Position numbers and translations under genes: made by a program. From JAGQNT01 sp964426605 (GTDB taxonomy: Bacteria > Patescibacteriota > Saccharimonadia > Saccharimonadales > UBA4665), in assembly GCA_964426605.1 (NCBI GenBank), contig CAYRQK010000001.1, positions 434,001 to 498,000 on the forward strand: a stretch of 64,000 nucleotides of DNA, written 5' to 3'. The notes beneath the pieces are model-generated. The model was not told where the DNA came from, made no database searches, and saw nothing but the letters and a program-made list of their open reading frames with translations. Positions 39,346-46,989 of this stretch are shown piece after piece; position 1 is the first letter of the stretch, and every line of letters begins with the position of its first letter.

Positions 39346-39555
39346 ATGGCTACAACAAAAGCTAAAGCAAAGACTCCAGCGAAGCGTAAAGCCTCCGCCA
39401 AAAAGGCTCCAGCGAAGAAAGCTACTGTCGCCGCGAAGCCCAAGAGCTTTACTATCACCAGCGGGGAATACACCAATTTTACCCTTGGTTTGGTAATCTC
39501 GTGGCTGGCGCTCATCGCAGTCTTCCTGGTCCTCATTCTTGTCAAACTGTACTAA
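39346..39555 (+). CDS. Lys/Ala-rich single-helix membrane protein
   Basis: A protein of 69 residues. The first 35 are Lys/Ala/Pro repeats (AKAKTPAKRKASAKKAPAKK) like histone H1 tails. Then comes a single membrane helix (LVISWLALIAVFLVLILVKL) at the C-terminus. It sits between two pilin genes, 12 bases after the first, and a 16-base-pair hairpin follows it. The basic tail would lie in the cytosol and could bind DNA or acidic lipids. A link with DNA uptake by the pilus is only a guess. I know no family. Confidence 0.75.
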   Translation: MATTKAKAKTPAKRKASAKKAPAKKATVAAKPKSFTITSGEYTNFTLGLVISWLALIAVFLVLILVKLY

Positions 39556-39572
39556 TCTGGCAGAGAAGCCAC

Positions 39573-39612
39573 GCAATAAACCTCCGGCCACTAGGTGCCG
39601 GAGGTTTATTGC
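39573..39612 (+). terminator. 16-base-pair perfect hairpin after the first pilin pair
   Basis: GCAATAAACCTCCGGC, loop CACTAGGT, exact complement. The downstream arm ends GGTTTATTGC, so a shorter CCTCCGGC/GCCGGAGG stem followed by TTTATT would act as a normal terminator. Confidence 0.8.
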
Positions 39613-39675
39613 AGCGAATCGACGTTGACATTTTTACTCCGATGACCGATGATAGAATCATAATTTAAAAAGGTA

Positions 39676-40146
39676 ATGGTTATGCATAAACTCCGCTTGC
39701 GCGAAAAGGGCTTCACGCTCATCGAATTATTAGTTGTTATTGGTATATTGGCCATTCTATTGGCTATCACATTAATCGCTCTTAACCCGAACCAGCACTT
39801 CCAAGGCGCTCGTAACGCGCAACGTTCGTCGGACGTCCTGGCGGTACTTGACTCCATCTACGAATATCAGGCTCATAACAGCGGATCCTTGCCAGCTAGC
39901 CTAAGCAGTGTATCGACCACGCCCTTAGCCATTTCTAAAACAGGTGTTGATTTGTGTGACGTCGTACCAGAATACCTGGCGGACTTACCGATGGACCCTA
40001 GTGCAACCACACCGACCGGCGGGGCAACACCGTGCGCATCGGGGACTACGGCATTTGATACGGGCTACACTATCTCTAAAACAGGTGGTCGGTTCACTGT
40101 CAGCGCTCCGTCAGCCGAGAACGCCACAATCAGCGTAACCCGCTAA
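39676..40146 (+). CDS. Type IV pilin (paralogue 2)
   Basis: A 156-residue prepilin: leader MVMHKLRLREKG, then FTLIELLVVIGILAILLAIT with Glu5. It shares LIALNPNQHFQGARNAQRSS with paralogue 1. CDVVPEYLADLPMDPSATTP and TPCASGTTAF carry the cysteine pair. The AAAAAGGTAATGG start context matches that of paralogue 1 (AAAAAGGTTATG), showing duplication of gene and leader. An alternative start is ATG 39682. Confidence 0.93.
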   Translation: MVMHKLRLREKGFTLIELLVVIGILAILLAITLIALNPNQHFQGARNAQRSSDVLAVLDSIYEYQAHNSGSLPASLSSVSTTPLAISKTGVDLCDVVPEYLADLPMDPSATTPTGGATPCASGTTAFDTGYTISKTGGRFTVSAPSAENATISVTR

Positions 40147-40170
40147 TAAAAGCTAGGGATATCCGCTCTC

Positions 40171-40659
40171 ATGACAAAAATTCCAGACAAAAATCAGCAC
40201 GGTTTTACGCTCATCGAGCTGTTGGTCGTCATTGGCGTACTGGCTATATTGATGGCTATCACCATTATCGCCATCAACCCCGTACAACAGTTTGCCAGTG
40301 CCCGTAACTCGCAGCGCCAGGCCGATGTCACGTCTATTCTCGATGCTATCTACGCCTATGAGGCGGGTAATAATGGCCAGCTGCCCACTCCACTACAGAC
40401 TCTTACGACCGCCAAGCCATTGTCATCTGGAGCTAGTAACATAGACCTCTGTAGCTATCTGACACCGACTTATATCGCCGACTTACCCAAGGATCCATCA
40501 TCAACAGTTAGTAGCGTTACAGGCGGCAGTACGCCATGTAGTACCGGTACCACCGGCTACGTCACGGGCTACACCATCGCCAAAAGTGCCAGCGGCAACC
40601 GCTTTACCGTTGCCGCCAGCGGTGCCGAGAACGGCGTGACAATCAGCGTCACTCGCTAG
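40171..40659 (+). CDS. Type IV pilin (paralogue 3)
   Basis: A 162-residue prepilin: leader MTKIPDKNQHG, then FTLIELLVVIGVLAILMAIT. It has diverged more (IIAINPVQQFASARNSQRQA) but keeps the cysteine pair (DLCSYLTPTYIADLPKDPSS and STPCSTGTTGY) and the common end GVTISVTR. The three genes likely arose by tandem duplication. The gene is 24 bases after paralogue 2 and converges on the flippase-like gene. Confidence 0.93.
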   Translation: MTKIPDKNQHGFTLIELLVVIGVLAILMAITIIAINPVQQFASARNSQRQADVTSILDAIYAYEAGNNGQLPTPLQTLTTAKPLSSGASNIDLCSYLTPTYIADLPKDPSSTVSSVTGGSTPCSTGTTGYVTGYTIAKSASGNRFTVAASGAENGVTISVTR

Positions 40660-40662
40660 CGG

Positions 40663-41649
40663 TTACTTCGAAGCCTCGGTTTTATCTTCTGTATCCGCAC
40701 TGTGCGGACGGGCTGCCCGGGCGATCCCAAGAAATAATGCATCAGCCACGACCGACCATAGCCTGATAAAGATCGTTGCAACGAGTGCAAGTTCTTTAGG
40801 CATGACTGCCGTCAGCAGCACCAGCTGTACACCGTCACGAATGCCTAGCCCACTCGGTGCAAACGGTGCCGCCATGCCAGCCACTGTAGCCAGTCCAAAC
40901 GAACCAACGACATACAGATACGTATCAAGCGGCAAACTCGGCATCACCGCCTTGGCAACCAGATAGCACGCGCCACCAGACAAAAATCCACCGACAGTGT
41001 AGAGCGCGAACGCCCGCGTGACCGCACGACCATTGATATGCAGATCGGCATGCGGCGAGCCTCTTTTGAGGACTCGGAAGGCAAGCACGAACAGGTGATT
41101 GAACACCGCCGGAATCAGCACCACCAACACACCAATCCCCAGCAACATCAGTAGTAATTTGGCGCCACCAGACAGCACATCAAACCGCTTATCAAAACCA
41201 AGCAAGAGGAAAGATACAAACGTCAGCGCAGCAACCTGCACGCCACCCTCTAGCAGCGACGCCACTGCCAGGCGGCTTTTACTAATACCCCAGGCACTTG
41301 CTAGGTAAACCTTGCCAGCAATCCAGGTAACCGTGCCGGGTATGTAGCGGCCCATCCAGCTCGTTGCATATACGTCCGCCATGACAGCAAAACTGGGTAG
41401 TTCCTTGCTGCCCAGGTCGCGCAAAATACCTCGCCACACCACAATTCCCAGATATCGGAAGAGTAGGCTTACGACAGTAGCCAGACCAACGTACCACCAG
41501 TTGGGGCGAATGGCTCGAATTTTATCAAAGTCAATGCTGCGGATATACAGCACCAAAAACACAACAATGAGCACAAAAAACACCCCCATGACGAGGCGAC
41601 GAATGAGTATACGTCTAGGATTTTTGGCGGTCGTATCGGGTGACGGCAT
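40663..41649 (-). CDS. Flippase-like membrane protein (lysylphosphatidylglycerol synthase TM family)
   Basis: A membrane protein of about 328 residues with eight or so helices (VFFVLIVVFLVLYIRSIDF first). It matches the UPF0104/AglD-type family: SLLFRYLGIVVWRGIL, WMGRYIPGTVTWIAGKVYLA (family 'R.lpg..G...r'), and FAPSGLGIRDGVQLVLLTAV (family 'P.p.g.G..e......'). Family members sit in glycan export gene sets but their activity is unclear. I chose ATG 41649 (MPSPDTTAKNPRR); a TATACT box lies 10 bases upstream. It overlaps the GT4 gene end by 35 bases and is the last gene of the sulfation operon. Confidence 0.88.
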   Translation of the reverse strand: MPSPDTTAKNPRRILIRRLVMGVFFVLIVVFLVLYIRSIDFDKIRAIRPNWWYVGLATVVSLLFRYLGIVVWRGILRDLGSKELPSFAVMADVYATSWMGRYIPGTVTWIAGKVYLASAWGISKSRLAVASLLEGGVQVAALTFVSFLLLGFDKRFDVLSGGAKLLLMLLGIGVLVVLIPAVFNHLFVLAFRVLKRGSPHADLHINGRAVTRAFALYTVGGFLSGGACYLVAKAVMPSLPLDTYLYVVGSFGLATVAGMAAPFAPSGLGIRDGVQLVLLTAVMPKELALVATIFIRLWSVVADALFLGIARAARPHSADTEDKTEASK

Positions 41650-42886
41650 CGTGTAGTACAGTATAGTGCTCAGCCGCGACTTTTGGCCAACCGAAGTTTT
41701 CACCCAGGCGCCTGGCGGCAGCACGCATGCTCGTGGCGTCGGCAGGCCTCAGGGCCAGGACGTTCGTCAGTACCAGTGTCAGCGCCGACACATCGCGTTG
41801 TGGGAATATATAGCCATCCACGCCGTTTTTGGTGTACTCCTGGGCGCCCGACACATCACTAGCCACCACAATACTACCGGCAGCCAATGCCTCCATATAG
41901 CTCACGGGCATACCCTCGGCATGGGCGCCCTCATTCACCGAGGGGATACAGACAATATCGGCGCGGTTGAGCCACGCCGCTTTGGTTTCGCCGCCAACAT
42001 AGCCCACGAACCGCACACTATCAGTGAGCTGCAGCCGATCTACCTCACGGCGCAGGGCACCTTTGTCTTGACCGTCACCCGCGATAACTAGCACGGCTTC
42101 TGGGCTTGCTTTACGTACCCCATCAAAAGCTCGCACCAGATCAAAAATGCCTTTGCGCGATACCAGCCGACCAATGAAAAATACAACCTGCTTGCCGGAT
42201 AATTGCTGATCTTTGGGCACTATTGCCTCGTTGCGCTGCACATCGACACTACCGGTGCCCATAGGGATAATGTGCAACTTTGATTCGAGCTGGGCCCTTT
42301 TGCCAGGCGGCCAAAAGTGGCGCAAACGCTCGGCAGTCTGCTCGGACACGGCCGTGTAGCCCGCAGCTTGGCCGCAAATAGCACTCACCAGTTTGCTCAC
42401 GAGCGGGAGTTTCTTGAGAATAGCCACATCGGAAGCGTGCGTCGTAAATACCAAGGGCAAGTGCAGGCACTTGGCAACTGGCGCAGCCGTAATACCTTGT
42501 GGTGTAAACCAGTGCACATACAGTAGATCCGGCTTCAACCGTTTGGCCATGCGATAGGTAGCAATCATCTCAAACAGGAACAAGAAGGGGATCGCCGCAT
42601 ACAGCCACTTGTGAGCCTTGAGCGCCGGTGCAATACCACGCCCAGCAAGCAACTCCAGCTTGTGTGGCCACAAATAGTGGAAGCGATGCTCGGTATAGTT
42701 CTCGTGTTCGACATAGCCGTGAGTTTCGGTGTACGCATTATGCGGTGCCAACACATGGATATCCAGCTCAGGATGAAGCACCTTCAGGGCAATGGCCTGA
42801 TCGCGCACGAACGCTGGCACTGGATCGTCAGCCCCAACGGGCAACGTCGAGGTGGTAATAAGAATTCGCCGTAAATCTCGAGACAT
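41615..42886 (-). CDS. Glycosyltransferase family 4
   Basis: A GT-B glycosyltransferase of 423 residues. N-terminal part ILITTSTLPVGADDPVPAFV with the acceptor-side loop and LVFTTHASDVAILKKLPLV. C-terminal part VVFFIGRLVSRKGIFDLVRA and NEGAHAEGMPVSYMEALAAG with the E-x7-E-type nucleotide-sugar site, then VVASDVSGAQEYTKNGVDGY. It is between the sulfotransferase and the flippase-like gene. It probably makes the glycan that becomes sulfated (inference). Confidence 0.92.
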   Translation of the reverse strand: MSRDLRRILITTSTLPVGADDPVPAFVRDQAIALKVLHPELDIHVLAPHNAYTETHGYVEHENYTEHRFHYLWPHKLELLAGRGIAPALKAHKWLYAAIPFLFLFEMIATYRMAKRLKPDLLYVHWFTPQGITAAPVAKCLHLPLVFTTHASDVAILKKLPLVSKLVSAICGQAAGYTAVSEQTAERLRHFWPPGKRAQLESKLHIIPMGTGSVDVQRNEAIVPKDQQLSGKQVVFFIGRLVSRKGIFDLVRAFDGVRKASPEAVLVIAGDGQDKGALRREVDRLQLTDSVRFVGYVGGETKAAWLNRADIVCIPSVNEGAHAEGMPVSYMEALAAGSIVVASDVSGAQEYTKNGVDGYIFPQRDVSALTLVLTNVLALRPADATSMRAAARRLGENFGWPKVAAEHYTVLHDAVTRYDRQKS

Positions 42887-43827
42887 TACCGATCAGTATA
42901 CTGCCACAGGGTTGGCAAGTCATCCCTGCCGAGTCGCTCGGCGAGGGTATCGACTTGTGGCCGCGACATGTCCATCAGTCGTATCCGCAACTTAGCATCG
43001 AGCGGGCGACGCGCTTGTTTTTTGAGTACTAGCCTGGCGACACCATTCTTAATGGTATCGTAGCGACTCGGCCCGACGGCTCTCATGACAGCATTCTTGA
43101 GTGCCAGATTGTTCAACGTCGCGTGCATAACTCGCGAACGTGGTGCCTTGCTACCATGCACTATCTTAAACTCAGGTAACGGCGCAGTCGCATCGGCGCC
43201 CAAAAACTGTAGTATATCTCTATAAAACCGTTCGTTATCGGCGTTGAACTCCTCGGTGATAATGACCCGAATCTGACTCGCCGGAAAATATTGCTGGAAT
43301 CGCGCCAGATGCTCGGCGTACTTGATACGCTCGGAATAGTACAAGTGCGACGGGCAACGAGCACGCCGCGGAATACGGTGGCCCGCCTTGCGGTACGGCT
43401 CCAGCGCCAGCGCTTTATCGAAATCCGGCTCATCCTCGGTCGCGTTATTAACATATTGCATGTGCAACGAATGCAAAAAATCGACCGGATTTCGCAGCAT
43501 CACGATAATCTTGGCCTGCGGATTATACTCGTGAATATTGCGGGCCGCATCGCGCGAACACATATAATGCGTGGAACCCTCACCCCATAACTTTTTACTT
43601 GATACGGTATCGAAGCAACGTTCATACTGGTCCACGGTACGAACTTCAAAATGTCGCCGTTTACCACCATGGAAAGCATCACTTTCGGCCTGTAGATCAG
43701 TTGCGAAATAATGCGGTTCTTTGGGCGTCGAAATACCAATATCGCGGTGCTGGGCCAGGAAATAGGCCAGGGCAGTGGTGCCAGATTTAGGCTCACCAAC
43801 AATGAAAAAATCTACCGGGTGCTGCAT
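42886..43827 (-). CDS. PAPS-dependent sulfotransferase
   Basis: The enzyme moves sulfate from PAPS to a sugar or other acceptor. The 313 residues begin FFIVGEPKSGTTALAYFLAQ, where PKSGTT (13-18) is the 5'-phosphosulfate loop. STPKEPHYFATD is the heparan-type sulfotransferase KEP(H)YF motif. The 3'-phosphate motif is IVMLRNPVDFLHSLHMQYV with Arg and Ser. YAEHLARFQQYFPASQIRVI and EFNADNERFYRDILQFLGAD match the NDST/HS-type C-terminal part. It follows cysQ by 25 bases and overlaps the glycosyltransferase by one base. Confidence 0.94.
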   Translation of the reverse strand: MQHPVDFFIVGEPKSGTTALAYFLAQHRDIGISTPKEPHYFATDLQAESDAFHGGKRRHFEVRTVDQYERCFDTVSSKKLWGEGSTHYMCSRDAARNIHEYNPQAKIIVMLRNPVDFLHSLHMQYVNNATEDEPDFDKALALEPYRKAGHRIPRRARCPSHLYYSERIKYAEHLARFQQYFPASQIRVIITEEFNADNERFYRDILQFLGADATAPLPEFKIVHGSKAPRSRVMHATLNNLALKNAVMRAVGPSRYDTIKNGVARLVLKKQARRPLDAKLRIRLMDMSRPQVDTLAERLGRDDLPTLWQYTDR

Positions 43828-43852
43828 ACGTTATAAACTATTGTACATATTC

Positions 43853-44635
43853 TCATGAAAGTGAGCTGAGGCGCCGTCCGCTGGCGATAAAGGGCTGAAT
43901 GTGCAGATCGGCCTTGTTATACACGACTGGCTCACCACTATCCCAATCAATCATCCGTCCACCGGCAGCCCGCAAAATGGCATCACCAGCTGCAGCATCC
44001 CATTCCATTTGCTGGCTGGGACGAGGATACACGTCATACGTGCCATCAACCAAGCGACAAAACTTGAGCGAAGCGCCAACAATACCAACCTCGTGAATAT
44101 CGTGCTCGACCAGCCACGACTCTTGGCGCTCGTCCGATGTAGTGCTACGCACCACCGCCTTCAATAGACCCTCGCCCATAGCAGTTAGTTGCTCCGGCTC
44201 TCCATTCCGGCGTACCCGGAATGCGCCCAAGCCCTTAGCACCGTAATATACCCAACCCTCAGCCGGCACAACTTGTACTCCCAGTACTGGCTCACCATGC
44301 TCAATCAGCGCAATATTAATAGTGAACTGTCCGTTGTGCTGAATAAACTCATAGGTGCCGTCGATGGGGTCGATCAGCCAGATACTGTCTGCTGCCGACC
44401 GTACCGAGTCGGGTATCAGCGCCTCTTCAGAAACAATCGGTACGGTTGGAGTAAGCCGTTTCAGGCGGGCCAGAATAATCTCGTTGGCCGCTAAGTCGGC
44501 GCGCGTCACCGGAGATTCATCAGCCTTGGTTTGCACATCAAGATCACCGCTGTTATAGATTTCCATCACCGTAGCTGAAACTCGCCACGCCAGTCCGATA
44601 AGCGCCTGGATCAGCGCTGGCTTATCATTATCCAT
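43853..44635 (-). CDS. cysQ: 3'(2'),5'-bisphosphate nucleotidase CysQ (PAP phosphatase)
   Basis: It clears PAP, the by-product of sulfotransferase reactions, by removing the 3'-phosphate. The 260 residues belong to the inositol monophosphatase fold: DESPVTRADLAANEIIL, VPIVSEEA (metal Glu), SIWLIDPIDGTYEFI (metal motif DPIDGT; CysQ usually DPLDGTkeFi) and QMEWDAAAGDAILRAAGG (WD.aa). The choice of CysQ over plain inositol phosphatase rests on the YEFI motif and the neighbours. Its -10 is part of a symmetric box shared with sat-cysC. The transcript would be nearly leaderless. Confidence 0.93.
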   Translation of the reverse strand: MDNDKPALIQALIGLAWRVSATVMEIYNSGDLDVQTKADESPVTRADLAANEIILARLKRLTPTVPIVSEEALIPDSVRSAADSIWLIDPIDGTYEFIQHNGQFTINIALIEHGEPVLGVQVVPAEGWVYYGAKGLGAFRVRRNGEPEQLTAMGEGLLKAVVRSTTSDERQESWLVEHDIHEVGIVGASLKFCRLVDGTYDVYPRPSQQMEWDAAAGDAILRAAGGRMIDWDSGEPVVYNKADLHIQPFIASGRRLSSLS

Positions 44636-44643
44636 ATATCATT

Positions 44644-44653
44644 TAGTATACTA
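44644..44653. promoter_or_regulatory. Symmetric -10 box of the divergent sulfation genes
   Basis: TAGTATACTA is a perfect palindrome, giving TATACT on both strands: 44647-44652 for sat-cysC and 44650-44645 for cysQ. The two transcripts would therefore compete for one polymerase site, or be co-controlled. On the minus side only 9 bases separate it from the cysQ ATG. On the plus side AAGGAGG precedes the sat-cysC ATG. Confidence 0.65.
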
Positions 44654-44675
44654 GGTTTCGTACATAAGGAGGCTA

Positions 44676-46400
44676 ATGCCACACACACTCAACACGCCAC
44701 ACGGTGGCACACTTATAAATCTCTTGGTTGATGCCAGGCGAGCCAAGGCCATCCGCACCAGTAGTGCAGGCTGGAAAAGTCTCGACCTGACACCACGCCA
44801 ACTGTGCGACTTGGAATTATTATTAGGCGGCGGCTTCTCGCCACTGACCACATTCATGGGCCAGACCGATTACGAGAGCGTGCTACGCGATATGCGTCTC
44901 GGTAATGGCACACTGTGGCCTATGCCAATCACGCTTGATGTATCCGAAGAATTCGCAGCATCGCTGACGAAAGGTGAGTCGATCGCTCTGCGTGATCCCG
45001 AAGGAGTTATGCTAGCTGCCCTCACCATCGAAGAATTGTATTCACCCGACCGCACGGCAGAAGCTAAAGCCGTATTCGGCACCACGGATACCACCCATCC
45101 TACCGTCGAGTTCTTACTCAACCGCAGCGAACCAGTCTATATCAGCGGCAAACTCGAGGGACTGCAGCTGCCAGCACACTACGATTTTAGTGAGATGCGC
45201 CAGACGCCGGCCGAGCTGCGCGAAATCTTTGGCAAGCGTGGTTGGGGCAAAATTGTGGCCTTCCAAACACGCAACCCTATGCACCGAGCACACGTCGAAC
45301 TTACCATGCGGGCTGCCAAAGAAACTGAGGCCAATTTGCTCATCCAGCCAGTCGTTGGCATGACGAAGCCGGGTGACATCGACCATTTCACTCGTGTACG
45401 CGTGTATAAATCACTGCAGAATCGCTTTCCGTCCAGCACTACCATGATCTCGCTATTGCCATTAGCTATGCGCATGGGCGGCCCCCGCGAGGCTTTGTGG
45501 CACGCGATCATCCGCAAGAACTATGGCGCCAGCCACTTCATCGTTGGCCGAGACCATGCTGGGCCAGGCAAAGACAGTCAGGGTAATAGTTTTTATGGGC
45601 CCTACGATGCCCAAGAACTCGTCAAAAAGCATGTTGCCGAGCTGGGTATGGAAATCGTACCCTTCAAGATGATGGTATACGTACCGTCCCGTGACACCTA
45701 CATGCCCGTCGATGAAGTCCCCGAAGGTCTCGAAACTGCCAGTATATCTGGTACCGAGCAGCGCGAACGGCTGCGCGACGGCCGGCCGCTGCCCGAATGG
45801 TTTACGTATCCCGAAGTTGCCCGCGAACTATATCGCACCACACCGCCGCGCACCCGTCAGGGCTTTACTGTCTTCTTCACCGGCCTCAGTGGCTCCGGTA
45901 AGTCCACCATCGCACACGCCCTCATCACCAAACTACTCGAGCTTGGCGGTCGCAACGTCACCCTGCTCGACGGCGACATTGTGCGCAAACATCTGTCAAG
46001 CGAGCTAGGTTTCAGCCGCCAGCACCGCGACCTCAATATCGAGCGCATTGGCTTCGTCGCTAGCGAAATAACCAAGCACGGTGGTATCGCCGTGTGCGCG
46101 CCCATCGCGCCCTACGACGCCACACGCAAAATCGTTCGCGGTCTGGTGGCAAATCAAGGCGGCGGTTTTGTACTGGCATACGTCGATACCCCACTTGAAG
46201 AGTGCGAAAAACGCGACCGCAAGGGATTGTACCGTAAGGCTCGAGCCGGCGAGATCAAAGAATTCACGGGCATTTCCGACCCCTACGAAATGCCCGTCGA
46301 TGCCGATGTCGTTCTGAACACACTCGAGTATTCAGTCGATGAACTGGCCCAGCAAATCATCCTGCACTTAGAACACGAGGGCTATCTCGATCATTCGTGA
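44676..46400 (+). CDS. Bifunctional sulfate adenylyltransferase/adenylylsulfate kinase (PAPS synthase)
   Basis: This enzyme makes PAPS from sulfate and ATP in two steps. Residues 1-390 form ATP sulfurylase: PUA-like N-terminal domain (LDLTPRQLCDLELLLGGGFS), the catalytic FQTRNPMHRAHVELTMRA, and FIVGRDHAGPGKD. Residues about 395-574 form APS kinase: Walker A FTGLSGSGKSTIAHAL, LLDGDIVRKHLSSELGFSRQ, IERIGFVASEITKHGGIAVC and ALFVDTPLEECEKRD-like AYVDTPLEECEKRD. All catalytic motifs look intact in both parts. The order (sulfurylase then kinase) is that of Aquifex-type fusions. It diverges from the operon using its product. Confidence 0.96.
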   Translation: MPHTLNTPHGGTLINLLVDARRAKAIRTSSAGWKSLDLTPRQLCDLELLLGGGFSPLTTFMGQTDYESVLRDMRLGNGTLWPMPITLDVSEEFAASLTKGESIALRDPEGVMLAALTIEELYSPDRTAEAKAVFGTTDTTHPTVEFLLNRSEPVYISGKLEGLQLPAHYDFSEMRQTPAELREIFGKRGWGKIVAFQTRNPMHRAHVELTMRAAKETEANLLIQPVVGMTKPGDIDHFTRVRVYKSLQNRFPSSTTMISLLPLAMRMGGPREALWHAIIRKNYGASHFIVGRDHAGPGKDSQGNSFYGPYDAQELVKKHVAELGMEIVPFKMMVYVPSRDTYMPVDEVPEGLETASISGTEQRERLRDGRPLPEWFTYPEVARELYRTTPPRTRQGFTVFFTGLSGSGKSTIAHALITKLLELGGRNVTLLDGDIVRKHLSSELGFSRQHRDLNIERIGFVASEITKHGGIAVCAPIAPYDATRKIVRGLVANQGGGFVLAYVDTPLEECEKRDRKGLYRKARAGEIKEFTGISDPYEMPVDADVVLNTLEYSVDELAQQIILHLEHEGYLDHS

Positions 46401-46834
46401 TGATGCAATCCATGCATCACCGCGTGGCCGCGCCCGCGGGCGATCAGCCAACGATTAACCGGCACCGTCACCACAAAAGCAACTGCTAGCGATACGAGCA
46501 AACTCCACCAAAAGAGCGCGGTCGATAAGCCAGCACTAATCGCTCCGGGTACCAGCAATACAAAACCATTATCGGCAATCTCCATGGTCCCGATCGAGAC
46601 CGTATCGGAGGCAAACGCCAACTTAAGCCGTTGCGCACCGCCGAGCTGATGTCCACGCAGCGACCAAATAGTCAGGTCATATCCAAACACAAAGGCTAGT
46701 AGCAGTGCTGCCACAATATTGGCCACGTTCGACCAGTCAAAAGCTGTCGAAACAACCATGCCCAACACCTCACCAATGGCACAGCCCGTCAGGCAATGCA
46801 GGGTAGCGCTCGTCGCTATTTTCCAACCTTCCAT
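46391..46834 (-). CDS. DUF4396 membrane protein
   Basis: An integral membrane protein of about 147 residues with four helices. The start MEGWKIATSATLHCLTGCAI with GEVLGMVVSTAFDW matches DUF4396 proteins ('tlhCltGc.iGe..gm'). A His-rich end (RGRGHAVMHGLHHHE) could bind metal. I chose ATG 46834 since TATACT (46847-46842) ends 7 bases upstream, giving a leaderless mRNA; the longer frame to 46918 has no such support. Role unknown, perhaps metal or copper handling (guess). It converges on sat-cysC with a 10-base overlap. Confidence 0.8.
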   Translation of the reverse strand: MEGWKIATSATLHCLTGCAIGEVLGMVVSTAFDWSNVANIVAALLLAFVFGYDLTIWSLRGHQLGGAQRLKLAFASDTVSIGTMEIADNGFVLLVPGAISAGLSTALFWWSLLVSLAVAFVVTVPVNRWLIARGRGHAVMHGLHHHE

Positions 46835-46841
46835 ACCCCTC

Positions 46842-46847
46842 AGTATA
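46842..46847 (-). promoter_or_regulatory. -10 box of the DUF4396 gene
   Basis: TATACT on the minus strand, ending 7 bases before the ATG at 46834. Confidence 0.65.
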
Positions 46848-46945
46848 TCCGACAAGCACGCCTCCCGGTAGTCGGGAATATGCAAGTAAATCCTTGCTTT
46901 CCTCTGTATTTTTAACACAAGCCCTATGCATGGCTGATCTAAGGT

Positions 46946-46980
46946 GTTATAATCACCACAAGTGATGCGCCATAAGGAGC
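46946..46980 (+). promoter_or_regulatory. Promoter and ribosome binding site of typA
   Basis: Extended -10 TGTTATAAT (hexamer 46948-46953) and AAGGAG at 46974-46979. The latter is about 10-11 bases before the ATG at 46990. The leader is about 30 bases, so this gene is not leaderless. Confidence 0.7.
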
Positions 46981-46989
46981 GCTTTTTAT

